Of a DNA stretch of 64,000 nt, positions 1-10,022 are shown in pieces. This DNA is from Prosopocoilus inquinatus (Eukaryota > Arthropoda > Insecta > Coleoptera > Lucanidae), in NCBI GenBank assembly GCA_036172665.1, contig CM069876.1, positions 36,301,001-36,365,000 on the forward strand, in the 5' to 3' direction. The stretch's first letter is position 1. Every line of letters begins with the position of its first letter. The notes below the pieces were generated by a model. That model did no database searches. It saw only the letters and a program-made list of their open reading frames with translations, and had not been told where the DNA came from. A program made the translations under genes and the position numbers.

Positions 1-937
1 ACTCAACCCAGTAAATCCAATTCTGACTGTAGTGAACATCGACGTGGAGAATGTGGTGCCCCAAACCACTGATGGGGACCATAGCTTCGGAGCTTCCTTT
101 CAAACTATACCCCCTCACCATATCCAGCTGGGTTACGACTGCAAAAGTCTTGTATGGGGTACACGTGATTTCATTTTCTTTTTTATAACCGGCGCTGCAG
201 GCACAAGTACGCGTTTTATCTTCACCAGGCAAACAAAGTTGACTGCACCCCCCATTATTCATCAAACAAGGGTGGTCAATGGCCTGTCGCTTTTTAAAAA
301 TCGTAAACGTCTTTAAATCCGGCTCGTTTTCAAGGATGAACCGCTGATTATTTCCATCTGGAAGGTCCACCCGCACTAGTTTCTCGTAGGTAGGATCAAG
401 GTAATACAAGATATTGTCGAGGACCCCCAGCGCTTTGGGGTGCATGATGTGATTCTCCTCCGACAAAATATTCCTGCGGTTGTTACCATACACATCAACT
501 GCGACGACCAGGGGGGGATACTGCGTGCTGAAATACAGCATCTTTCTTTCAATGTCGATGGTAATGGCATCGGGCTTTTCAACTTTCGCAAGCACAGTCG
601 ACTTGGAACCATCCATGCTGACCTTACCTACTTTCTCTGGAACCCCATAACCCCCTTCATCTGTCCAGTAAATTTTACCATCCGTCGGATCAAGGCAGAG
701 TGATCTCGGTTTAGACACCGAGGTTTCATTTCCATCATTTGATAATATAACAGTCCGGTATTTAAACTTCCCGTCTACTCTGATGATTTCAAGGTTGCTT
801 GCCATTCGATTACCAATGACGAGATTACGCCCCAACCAATCGAAGGCGATGGTCGAAGGAGAACCGACTATCCCGGTGTCCGCTCCCAAGAACTGAGTTT
901 TGTTACCTCCACCGTAAGGCGTCGTCCATATGGTGCA
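1..937 (-). CDS. mgl: mgl exon (partial): propeller 4, EGF, start of propeller 5
   Basis: At least 937 nt, starting in phase 0 after GTTTTTACAG; it runs off the left edge, so its donor is not seen. Codons 1756-2068. It continues propeller 4 (IYWTDEG, MLYFSTQ, ILYYLDP, with NKT and NET sites). It then encodes an EGF ([21 protein letters not shown]). It opens propeller 5 with [15 protein letters not shown], a [12 protein letters not shown] segment and blade WIYWVE at the window edge. The AMVPISG segment is shared with the LRP2 propeller that precedes cluster III in vertebrates. Confidence 0.94.
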
Positions 938-990
938 CTGTAAAAACCGGAATTACACACAATTTAAAGGGTCAGCAAAAAAAGTCTTAC

Positions 991-1382
991 GTTTTCTTCA
1001 TCGTCGTCTTTTCCTTCCACCCAGAATATCGTTTCGCCCTTCCTGTCGTAATCGATTTGCATGCCACGGTCCACACCTACGATAGCATTCAAAAACCCGG
1101 CGGATTTATCATCGGGTTTCGGGGAGATTCCAATAATCTGAGTGCCCTTCATCACCATGAGGAAGGAAGTTTCTTCTTCCACGCACCTTCCATTGGATAC
1201 GGCTTGGTAGCCGGACTTACATTTACAGGTGTAACCCAGCGGTGAACTTGGAGAGAGTAGGCAGATATGTTGACATGGTTCAGCTTGGCATGGGTTCTCT
1301 GATATCGGTTGAAGTGAGGGATGGTGCACGTGAATACTCAACGGTTGTGAAATCAAATGAGACACGACGGTTTGGTTGGTAC
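991..1382 (-). CDS. mgl: mgl exon: EGF and start of propeller 4
   Basis: The exon is 392 nt, starting in phase 1 after TATTTTTTAG and ending in phase 0 at GTAAGA. Codons 1625-1756. It completes propeller 3 ([17 protein letters not shown]), then encodes an EGF module ([24 protein letters not shown]). It opens propeller 4 with [13 protein letters not shown] and blade TIFWVEG. A short acidic run DDDEEN marks the exon end. A 53-nt intron separates it from the next exon. Confidence 0.94.
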
Positions 1383-1762
1383 CTAAAAAATAAATTACAC
1401 TCACTCATCTGTAGTTTTAATTTTGTATTCATTAAAACATTCCCTAACTTTTCGTCAAAAAACTTTTCTCAATTCACTGCGATTACACAGCTTCCTAAAT
1501 TCTACGTGTTTGAACGATTTTCTATTTCTTTCTGATTTCAGATTAGTTGCAAAATATAAATAATAAACCTACAAAAACTAAAAATTGACTTTTCTTTAAT
1601 TTTAAAAGGTTAAAGTAACTTTAAATTTAAAGTCTAATTATGAAAACGGCCCTAAAAGTGACTTTAAATTAAAGTTTCCTTAAGGTCTGATTATGAAAAA
1701 AAAAAACTGTCCTTAATATAGGCAACCCAATGAACACACCACAGCTAGTGTGGTTGCTCACA
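1383..1762. repeat. fragments of the GGCCGTTTTCATAAT MITE family
   Basis: Intron sequence. Between about 1600 and 1710 there are two partly overlapping ends of a small foldback family: TTAAAGTAACTTTAAATTT, then ATTATGAAAACGGCC, then GTGACTTTAAATTAAAG and GATTATGAAAA. Fuller copies lie at 20050-20264, 48267-48376 and 55945-56076. No coding signal. Confidence 0.6.
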
Positions 1763-2749
1763 CAGGGTTTCCACTTACGGGGAAAACCAGTAAGTTAGGA
1801 AATTGAGGAAAGTTTCGTAATGTCAGGAAATTATCTATTTTAATACACAAGTCAGTGAACTCAATTCAACAACTGGAAATTCGATTTAATATTTTGTTGT
1901 TTGCGTGCAACATTTTTAAAAAAATATTTTAGTAGTAATTACTTTAAGAAATTTTATTATGTACTTATTAATTATTTTGATTTAGTCTTGATTACTTTTA
2001 ATTCCGAGAGTAATTTATTATTTTTCTGCGTTAATCCAGACAATTCTTTTTTTTAATTAGTAGCTTTTGTAGTTCTACAAGAAATACAAGTTTGTTTAAT
2101 GAAAGCAGGAAAAAAAAAACACAAATAGTTTTAAATATGAAGAAATTTGAAAAACTGCATAACCTTAGTGATTCGTGAAGAAGTTTATCATGTTTAAGTT
2201 AAAAAAAATTTTTTTTTTATAGCCTTCACTGTAGGCAACCACACAAGCGACCGTGGACACTGGATTATCTACATTAAGGTTTCTTGCTTTTTGAAAAGTT
2301 TCATTTACTTTATTTTTTAAACAAGCAAGTATGTTATTTGAATTGTTTATAACTTATGTTATAAGTCAATTCAATAATTTTCATCCTTATTGCTGGTGAA
2401 AATTAAAGAAATAAATTAATAGTTTTTTTCTTGTACGCCTATTATTTGTATTCTGTAACTATTCCGAAATCAAGAAGAAATGGAAAATCGTTCAAATTAG
2501 TAGTAACATTTAGTAAAGGTTCGTGATTGCAGTGAATTTGGAAAACTTGTCAGTTTCCTGACGAAAAATTATGGGGTAGGGTTGGGTAGAATTAAATTGT
2601 TTTGGCAATTAACTTTTAACAATTAATTCTAATCGAAAATTCGAAACACATAATTAACTCATGAATTGTGATTGTTAAAATTGCAATGAATTGTAATTGT
2701 AGAAACTCACAGTCATCTCATGAATTATGATTCTTACAACTTCAATAAT

Positions 2750-2986
2750 TGAATTGATGAGTGCAGTGCTGTGTTCAGTCCACATTTACTGTGTTGAGAA
2801 AACTACAAATAACTTTCTCTAGATTTTTATTTTAAGTAATTGTTGCCTCCAGGAGGCTTCAGATATCCTTATCTGAAAGAGTTTAAAGCCAATAATTCAC
2901 TTAAAATAAAAGTCTAGAAAGTTATTTGTTGTTTTCTCAACACAGTAAACTTGGACTGAACACGACTAATGCACTCATCGATTCAG
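2750..2986. repeat. foldback inside the large element
   Basis: Two arms of about 90 bp are near-perfect reverse complements: TGATGAGTGCAGTGCTGTGT ... CTGTGTTGAGAAAAC on the left and GTTTTCTCAACACAG ... ACTAATGCACTCATCGATTC on the right. A short spacer carries AGGAGGCTTC. It is probably a separate MITE inserted in the middle of the larger foldback. Confidence 0.7.
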
Positions 2987-4392
2987 TTGTAATTGTTTGT
3001 AATTGTAATGGTGAGTAAATAAAACATTTTGTAAGAAATATTCGTACAAGTCTTGCTCATGACAATTACAGAAATGATATGAAACAAATAAAATACTTTA
3101 AACACGTCGTTCACTTTTGATAAAGCAAACAACCAAGTTTGCGAAACGTCAACTAAGTAAAAAAAATATATATTTTTTGCTCGTTTCTAAAGTGTTTTAT
3201 TGGTTTCATATCATTAAAAGAGTGACTTTTCTCTTAGAATATAAAAAAGAAACTAATGATAACTTTTTCAACTGTCATTAAGTAATTAATTGCAGTTGAC
3301 AATTAATTTAAGTGTAACTAAATTTAATTGTTACTTGCAACTAAATATTAATCAATAGATTAGTTGAAATTTTAGTTGATTTCATGTTAGTTCAAAAAAT
3401 AAATGAAACTTTTCAAAAAAACAAGAACCTTCATGTAGGCAACTAAGCCGCTTGTGTGGTTGCCTACAGTAAAGGCCGAGAAAATTTTTTTAACTTAAAA
3501 AAATGTGATAAATTTCCCGACAATCACTGAAATTACACAGCCTTTCTAATTTTTTAATATGTAAAACCATTTTTTTTCTAATTTCCGGAAACAAATTTGT
3601 ATTTTTGGTAGACACAAGGTACAAAAGTTAGTTATTAAAAAAAATCATCTACAATAATGCAGAAAATGATTAAATTACTTTTAGAATAAAAAATAATAAA
3701 ATATTAGTAGAAATATTTTTAAAAAAATACTGCACACAAAATATTTAAAATATGAAGTCAAATTTCGAGTTCATAAATAAATTTCACTGGCTTTTATATT
3801 AAAGCAACAAATTCCCTATTTTCTTCTTGACATTTATGAATCTTTGTCAAATTGCTGATTTTATAAATAAATGAAACTTTTCAAAAAAAAAAAAAACAAG
3901 AACCTTCATATAGGCAACCAAAGAACACAGCCGCTTGTGTGGATGCCTACAGTAATTTTTTTTTGGTTTAGAAATCGTGATAAACTTTCCGACAATCACT
4001 GAAATTTCACAGCCTTTCTAATTTTTTAATATGTAAAACCGTTTTTCATTTTTTTATTCTAATTTCCGGAAACAAATTTGTATTTTTGGTAGACTTACAA
4101 AAGTTACTTATTAAAAAAAATTATCTACGCAGTAACGCAGAAAATTATTAAATTACTTTTAGAATAAAAAATAATAAATAAAATATTAGTAGAAATGTTT
4201 TTAAAAAAATACTGCACACAATAAAATATTAAGTCAAATTTCGAGTTCATAAATAAATTTCACTGGCTTTTAAATTAAAGCAACAAATTCCTTAATTTTT
4301 CCTTGACATTTATGAACATTTGTCAAATTCCTGACTTTCCCTTGACAATTGCTGACATGGAACCTTTTGTTAATTGAGTGAAAATTCACATT

Positions 4393-4500
4393 GCACCTAA
4401 ACAAGGAAACGGAAAATTAATCCACCAACGAGAACCTCTGATTACAACAAATCAGAGGTTCTCATTGTTAGATTAATTTTCCGTTTTCGTGTTTACGTGC
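4393..4500. repeat. 108-bp foldback
   Basis: A nearly perfect hairpin runs from GCACCTAAACAAGGAAACGG to CCGTTTTCGTGTTTACGTGC, with GAGAACCTCTGATT and AATCAGAGGTTCTC facing across a five-base loop. It lies near the right end of the big foldback element, about 80 bp from the exon at 4583-4908. Confidence 0.7.
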
Positions 4501-4582
4501 AAAGTTATTTCATACTGTCTTTTCTCAGTTTTTCGGATTTTCCCGGTAAGTGGGAACCCTGTTAAGTCAATTTACAACTCAC

Positions 4583-4908
4583 CTTTGAATTTGTGTGCAG
4601 ATAAAACTCGGTTTAATTGTCGATCCGTCCAGTAGAGAGTGTCTTCGAAGAGGGTTAGGGAATGGGGGTGTAACAAATAATGGCTTCCGGCTAGAACCTG
4701 TTGTCTGCCGGAACCATTGTAATAACAGAAATCTATGTAGTCGAGTTTAGAGTCTGCGAAATAGACTCTTTGTGTGGCTGTGTCCAGGGTTAATCCATTT
4801 GGCCAATAAATTTTGGTGTTTATAATCACCGACCTATTTGTACCATCCATACCTACACGTTCAATACGTGGATTTTCACCCCAATCGGTCCAGAACAGCC
4901 ATCGAGCG
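4583..4908 (-). CDS. mgl: mgl exon: propeller 3, second half
   Basis: The exon is 326 nt, phase 2 to phase 1, codons 1516-1625. It follows a GTATAATAG acceptor and ends at GTGAGT. Blades WLFWTDW, RVYFADS and TLYWTDR are visible, with the linking segments MDGTNRS and WPNGLTLD and a [12 protein letters not shown] stretch that strongly resembles remembered LRP2. NRS and NGS are possible glycosylation sites. The downstream intron (1383-4582) is almost filled by a foldback transposon. Confidence 0.94.
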
Positions 4909-5037
4909 CTATTATACACAAAAAAAAGATCAAGTCAAGAGGAATACATTCAGGGTAAAATCAATAGAAAAAGGTTTATAAAGTTCTGAACAGCTTTAAA
5001 GCTTCAGCAAAAATTTAATTAACGTAAAAATACTCAC

Positions 5038-5425
5038 CCTGGACTGGGATCTAAACACATCCCCCTCGGCTGCGTTATATTCTCTTTCACTAAAACCATC
5101 CGATCAGACCCATTCTCCTTGGAAACTTCGATGGTATTCAGTTTTGAATCCAGCCAATAGATATTTCCACCGATCCAGTCATAAGCCAAACCTTCCACCA
5201 AATCCAACCCATTCGATATGACCTCCATCGGCTCGCTGCCTCGGTCCAACCTCGAAATCTTCTTGAGCTTCATATCAGACCAAAATATAGTTCCCGTGTG
5301 CATGTTCGAAGCTGTTGCCACAACATTTTCGACGATGATCGGAACTCGTTCTAGGCCCTGCTCGTTGAGATCAGCAACCAAAATCGAGTGCCGGTTGGAA
5401 ATAATCAAGAAAGCCGCACTGTGAT
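5038..5425 (-). CDS. mgl: mgl exon: propeller 3, first half
   Basis: The exon is 388 nt, phase 1 to phase 2, codons 1387-1516, with acceptor GTAATTTTAG and donor GTGAGT. It opens with [15 protein letters not shown], the usual first strand of an LRP propeller. It then has blades TIFWSDM and NIYWLDS with the standard [11 protein letters not shown] and [10 protein letters not shown] connecting segments. An NIT site is a possible N-glycosylation site. Confidence 0.94.
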
Positions 5426-5487
5426 CTAAAATTACAATTCACAGTTTAAAAAAAAAATAAAATAAAACATGATGAAGCGTAACTTAC

Positions 5488-5674
5488 TGAACGCTTTACA
5501 TGAATGCTTGTTCGGTTCTAACGTGTAACCTGCAACGCAAGAACAATAATACGAGCCTTTTAGGTTCGTGCAGGACTGAGAGCAAATTCCAGGAGGTTCG
5601 CACTCGTCCAGGTCTTCGCACGTAAAACCATCTTTGCCGAGGACTTCACCTTTCGGGCATAAACACAGCGGACC
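5488..5674 (-). CDS. mgl: mgl exon: EGF end and calcium-binding EGF
   Basis: The exon is 187 nt, starting in phase 0 after TTAACAATAG and ending in phase 1 at GTAAGT. Codons 1325-1387. It finishes the EGF begun in the previous exon ([17 protein letters not shown]) and encodes a calcium-binding EGF that starts [15 protein letters not shown] and continues with [11 protein letters not shown]. This pair precedes propeller 3, as it does before propeller 1. The 63-nt and 62-nt introns on either side show normal GT-AG ends. Confidence 0.92.
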
Positions 5675-5737
5675 CTATTGTTAAAAACAAAAATTGTTCT
5701 GTACACGTTTTTGACTGATGGCAAAAGAGCCTCTTAC

Positions 5738-5998
5738 ATTCGGTGTTTGTTTACAGCCGTTGCTACATAAGCCCCCTTGGTGATCACACTCGGCTAAATC
5801 ACATCCTGATCCCTCATCTGCCCCGTTAGGACAATCTGGTTTACTGTTGCAAACGTCGGTTAAATTGACGCAACGCTCTGTAACCCCCGGACATTGCCAT
5901 TGACCATCCGCACATTTGAATAGGGGGCGACCACATGCATGCTCGAAACCCTCATCGGAGCCATCTTCGCAGTCTTTGTTTCCATCGCAGATGTACGC
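5738..5998 (-). CDS. mgl: mgl exon: second half of LDLa 7, LDLa 8, start of EGF
   Basis: The exon is 261 nt and phase 0-0 (codons 1238-1325). It completes the seventh LDLa of cluster II with [20 protein letters not shown]. It then encodes the eighth, which has an enlarged first loop ([17 protein letters not shown]) and cage [12 protein letters not shown]. It ends with the first half of an EGF module ([17 protein letters not shown]). Eight modules in cluster II is the same count as vertebrate LRP2. The donor is GTAAGA. Confidence 0.92.
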
Positions 5999-6052
5999 CT
6001 GGAATTTACTTGCTTGTTGAAATTGAAACGTGCTGGATTATTGAAAGCCTAC
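5999..6052 (-). other. 54-nt mini-intron splitting an LDLa module
   Basis: Reading straight through would break the LDLa frame. Removing 54 nt from GTAGGC to TTCCAG joins CIFK to [10 protein letters not shown] in frame (phase 0) and restores a perfect module. Fifty-four is a multiple of three, and the retained sequence contains an in-frame TAG, so retention would truncate the receptor. Confidence 0.85.
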
Positions 6053-6246
6053 TTTGAAAATGCACTGCGTGTTGTTGCACTTGTAGAAGTTAGTGGGACA
6101 GTCAATCTCGCCGCAAGAAGATGGTTCGTCCGAGTGGTCGTCACAGTCGGGGGTTCCATCACAGTACCACGTTCGAGGAATGCAAATGCCCGACAACTGA
6201 CACTGGAATTGCTTTTCGTTGTTGCACTGATCGGGTTCTATCGATG
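6053..6246 (-). CDS. mgl: mgl exon: LDLa module 6 and first half of module 7, cluster II
   Basis: The exon is 194 nt, starting in phase 1 after ACCTTCCAG and ending in phase 0 at GTAGGC. Codons 1173-1238. It encodes one complete LDLa ([30 protein letters not shown]) and the first half of the next ([16 protein letters not shown]), which finishes after a 54-nt intron. A 28-nt fragment of its 5' end, with the acceptor, is duplicated inside the upstream intron at 8717-8744. The donor GTAGGC is weaker than the GTRAGT donors elsewhere in the gene. Confidence 0.92.
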
Positions 6247-6594
6247 CTGGAAGGTGAAAACTGTTAATTAATGTTTAATTAACGACAAAATTAAAGAAAA
6301 AAAAAACAATTTTGAAAGAGTCGCTAAAGAGGTGGCGCAGGCGCGGTAGTTGCAAAATGGTTGCAGATTACTCAAAAGATGGCGCACTAGTGCTAGAGTA
6401 TTACCGACCGAACGTTTTCGTAATTTAATGAAAGGAAGTTAATTAATTTTCATCGCTGAAAGTTAAGGCGTAGTAATTAAACTTTAATGTACGATGAAAA
6501 CTATGAAAAAACGAAGTCATTTTCGTCTTAATGCAATTTAAATGACGGTCGATAACGAAGACGACGCTAGTTACCGACCAAACAAAAGTCAGCC

Positions 6595-7202
6595 GGGTTG
6601 CGTTCAGATTTAAACGGTAGAATCCAATCTGCACAGAAAAGAAATTGTAGTCAGATAGCGTAAAATAGGAAGCAGATATGAAAAAAGCAGCAGATATTCG
6701 TATAATTGTAGGGCAAGACGCTATTTTTATCGTAAAATTTATTGCAATTGTTCGAATATTTGCTACTTTTCCACATCTGGTTGCTATTTTGCTGCAATTG
6801 TGTTACTTTTTACTACACACTTTTTTCTGTGTGGTTGTGCAAATAATTGTGTCTTTCTCACTCACGGTTATTAACATATCTTGCGTCTCGTTCATCCGTT
6901 CAAAGAGGTCTTGTGTTTACATCATTGCCATGGCAACGGGTGAATTTCTCTCAACCCACTGTTTGAGTAGGACTGGTAGGGCATGAAAGTTCGCTTGTTG
7001 CCATGGCAAGACTTCTTGCGTTTACACCACTGCCATGAAAATTCGCTTGTTGCCATGGCAAGACTTCTTGCGTTTACACCACTACTATGGCAACAAGCGA
7101 ACTTTCATGCCGAGAGACGCAAAATATGTCAACAATCGTGAGTGAGAAAGACACGCTTATACGCCCAGATTGTAGTCTACCTTATAAATCTGAACGCAAC
7201 CC
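6595..7202. repeat. 600-bp foldback with inner tandem repeat
   Basis: The left arm GGGTTGCGTTCAGATTT (6595) faces AAATCTGAACGCAACCC (7186). A second inverted pair, GTGTCTTTCTCACTCACG (about 6849) and CGTGAGTGAGAAAGACAC, lies inside. Between them a 48-bp unit containing TTGCCATGGCAAGACTTCTT is repeated twice. Only the left arm is present in the duplicated copy at 8717-9190. Confidence 0.65.
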
Positions 7203-7254
7203 TGTTATCGGTTAAAGCTGCATTTGTTTATGCAACTCCTTTCACTTTACTTTT

Positions 7255-7545
7255 AAGCTACTTTTCCTGCTTTGGAGATTTGGAGAATTGGCGGTTGGGG
7301 AGGGGGTACGAAGTATGTTTGTTTGACGTAAATTGTCAAGAAATGTGAAGGCAAATTAACAGAAATAGTTGATCGAGCTAATGAGCATGCGTCTTAAAAT
7401 TGCCCAAGAAAAGTTCAAAACACTTGAACATACTTTTTGAAGATTCGGCTAATGCTTCCACGCCAGTAGGGGAAGTGATCACGTGATCGACGAAAGCCAA
7501 TGACAGTACCCAATTCTCCAAATCTCCAAAGCAGGAAAAGCAACT
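7255..7545. repeat. foldback with AAGCAGGAAAAG ends
   Basis: CTTTTCCTGCTTTGGAGATT on the left is the reverse complement of AATCTCCAAAGCAGGAAAAG on the right, extending over about 30 bp. The interior has GGGGAGGGGGTACG and a CACGTGATCG palindrome. No coding capacity. Confidence 0.65.
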
Positions 7546-7662
7546 TACTACGTTACTCTTTTTTTTCGTCTCATTTTTGATACAAGTAAAAGTCAGAGAG
7601 TAGTGCGAAAAGAATAAATAGAGTGAATGGAGCTTAAGTTTTTAAATTTAAATCACTTGGGC

Positions 7663-7826
7663 CGTTTTCATAAATATACATTTATATAAAAATAAATTTG
7701 TTTCCCTATGCTTAAACCGGACAGAAAAATGAAGGGAAACACACTCAACGTTTCGCTATAGATTTATAGCTTCGTCAGGAGCTATGCTTAAAGTGACTTA
7801 AAGTCTGATTATGAAAACGGCCATTA
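7663..7826. repeat. MITE of the GGCCGTTTTCATAA family, with hammerhead-like insert
   Basis: It starts GGGCCGTTTTCATAA and ends TTATGAAAACGGCC. Into it is placed CGGACAGAAAAATGAAGGG ... TCGTCAGGAGC, a segment related to the foldback at 43252-43515. On the minus strand that segment reads CTGACGA, then a perfect six-base stem GCTATA/TATAGC with a four-base loop, then GAAACG. Confidence 0.6.
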
Positions 7827-8424
7827 ACACGTTGAACGGTTCATCAATTTTAATTTATGTCAAAAATGATGAAAGATCCGAGTTTTCTCGTCTCAATGAT
7901 AGCCCAATAACCACGCCGATAACGATAACAACTTGATAGTTGCCGGCTAAGCAAGAGTCGGCGTTCAACTGTTTTCGAATGAAATTTTTAAGTTTTGTGT
8001 AAGATAAAATTTCGCACATTTACGATTTGATTTTTCGTCTTTAAAAGTTAAAACGAGTTTAATTTACGACAGATCTACGAAAAATCAAAGGTTTTTACAG
8101 TGTTGCCATCTTAGGGAAAAAGTCTAGGAATAATTTGAAACAAAAGGAAGAAACGGTAAACAAGAACAAAATCAAGAACATTTTTGATGTAAATGGAAAA
8201 ATTAAAATATCTCAAAAATTGTAACAAAAATGTTTTTGAGAACGGAGAAAATTAAAAAGGATAATAATAAAGAACATTCAAGGCTCATAATAATTGGAAC
8301 TTGACAAGAACCAATAAAAAAAAAAAACTGAAAGCAGGAGAAAACAAATGACGACTGTCATTATTTGCGAAGGAGAAACAAGTGCAAAAAACATTTGATT
8401 AATTAATAAACTTTTGATTAATGA

Positions 8425-8716
8425 ATGAATTTTTGTTTAATTAATTCTAGAACGAAAATGAAACAAATGACGATCGTAAATTTCACGACAGGAAACCACA
8501 AAAAAGCAGATGACTATCCTAATATTTACGAAAGGAAAAGAAATAATTTCAGGAGAAAAAGAAATAGGAGAGAAAAACAAATTATTAATTCAAAATTGCT
8601 GCGCGACAGTCTTCTTTCAAACAATAAACGGCAACAACGACAAAAAAATCAAAAACAAGAATTCATAAACAGGTGACGATGGCGTTACAGTCGAAAAATA
8701 AAATTACAAACAAATT
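8425..8716. repeat. A-rich block (copy B of duplication)
   Basis: Purine-rich sequence with runs such as GAAAGGAAAAGAAATAA. It gives an open frame of 83 codons on the plus strand, but the composition is lysine/arginine/asparagine-rich low complexity and its second copy at 9198-9527 does not keep the frame, so I do not call a gene. Confidence 0.5.
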
Positions 8717-9345
8717 TTGTTGCACTGATCGGGTTCTATCGATGCTGGAAGGTGAAAACTGTTAATTAATCTTTAATTTACGACAAAATTAAAAAAAAAA
8801 ACAATTTTGAATGAGTCGCTAAAAAGATGGCGCAGGCGCGGTAGTTGCAGAATGGTTGCAGATTACTCAAAAGATGGCGCTCTGGTGCTAGAGTGTTACG
8901 GACCGAACTTTTTCGTAATTTAATGAAAGGAAGTGAGGCACATTTAACTAATTTTCATCGCCGAAAGTTAAGGCGTAGTAATTAAACTTTAATGTACGAT
9001 AAAAACTATGAAAAAGTTATTTTCGTCTTAATGCAATTTAAATGACGGTCGGTAACGAAGACAACGCTAGTTACCGACCAAACAAAAGTCAGCTGGGTTG
9101 CGTTCAGGTAGAATGCAATCTGCACAGAAAAGAAATTGTAGTAAAATAGCATTAAATAGGAACCAGATAATATAAAAAAAGCAGCAGATATTTTTTTTTT
9201 TGATTAATTAATGAATTTTTAATTTCCGGAAAAAAAGAAAAAGGAGAGAAAAACAAATTATTAATTCAAAACTACTGCGCCACAGTCTCCTTTGAAACAA
9301 TAAACGGCGACAAAAAAAAAAAACAAAAACAGTAATCCATAACAA

Positions 9346-9463
9346 TGGGCGCGTTCAGCGGATGCGTTGCTTACTCAGCAGTCGTTTGTGATTGGCTATT
9401 ATCTTCATGTGAGCCAATCACAATCGATTGCTGAGTAAGCAACTCAGCCGCTGAACGCGCCCA
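9346..9463. mobile_element. 118-bp MITE with 7-bp target duplication
   Basis: It starts TGGGCGCGTTCAGCGG and ends CCGCTGAACGCGCCCA, with arms continuing through TGCTTACTCAGCA and GTGATTGGCT. It is flanked on both sides by ATAACAA. It sits in copy B' of the tandem duplication; the corresponding place in copy B has no insertion, so it inserted after the duplication. Confidence 0.85.
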
Positions 9464-9530
9464 ATAACAATAATCCATAAATAATTGATGATCGCGTTAC
9501 AGTCCAAAAATAAAATTACAAACAAATTTT

Positions 9531-10022
9531 GATAAATCTAATCAAAACGCTACTATCTTTCCAGTTCCAATAATTTTTTATATCAGGTTGTTTTTCTTAT
9601 TATTATTAAACGCTTTCAAATTTGCTAAGTTGGCAATACTGCTTCTTCTGATTGCGACAAAATGCATCAAAGTGCAAGCTTAGGGTGTTTTAATATATCT
9701 CTTTTGTTTGTTTTAAGAGTTAATTGCAGAAAATCGTTACTCCTATAAATTTACACTGTATGTTGATAATTATTTTCTAATTATTTAAAAAGTAATTATT
9801 AACACACATAAGTAAAAATAAAGGAAAAATTCGTAATAATATTTTTAACTTTAACTTCCTATTTAAATTTCCTTGATTAATTTAGGAAATTGGCAACACT
9901 ATACCGATCGAGCACTTCTGAATTTTTTACGTCTTTTGATTTAAAAAGTATTCCAAATAAATTTTGATTGAATGTGATTAAAATTGCAACGTTTTGAAAA
10001 ATATAAAGATAATGTTTCTTAC
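9531..10022. other. AT-rich intron, no feature
   Basis: Intron between the exons at 10023 and 6246. No repeat, foldback or coding signal could be seen beyond generic AT-rich sequence. Confidence 0.5.

Larger units (their letters stand above)
1763..4561. mobile_element. large foldback element with hAT-like ends
   Basis: The ends form an inverted repeat: CAGGGTTTCCACTTACGGGG at the left and, on the other strand, CAGGGTTCCCACTTACCGGG at the right. Inversion continues inward for about 560 bp: 1763-2330 read backwards matches 3868-4345, with shared blocks such as ATGAAACTTTTCAAAAA, GCTTGTGTGG and GCAGAAAAT. The right arm is itself duplicated in tandem (about 3395-3868 and 3868-4345). No transposase frame is visible and the 8 bp on each side do not match, so it is non-autonomous and old or rearranged. 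The CAGGG start suggests the hAT superfamily. It occupies nearly the whole intron. Confidence 0.65.
6219..9530. repeat. intragenic tandem duplication with internal deletion
   Basis: Block A (6219-6702) recurs at 8717-9190 and block B (about 8395-8716) recurs at 9198-9527, all in the same orientation. The order A, unique 1.7 kb, B, A', B' is what a tandem duplication of 6219-8716 gives when the second copy later loses its middle. Shared landmarks are GTTGCACTGATCGGGTTC, GATGGCGCAGGCGCGGTAGT and CAAATTATTAATTCAAAA. The A copy starts inside an mgl exon, so 8717-8744 is a dead copy of 28 coding nt plus the splice acceptor. Confidence 0.85.

Noticed and set aside
8717..8744. Real alternative mgl exon
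   Set aside because: It is an exact partial copy of the exon at 6246 created by a tandem duplication and runs into non-coding sequence.
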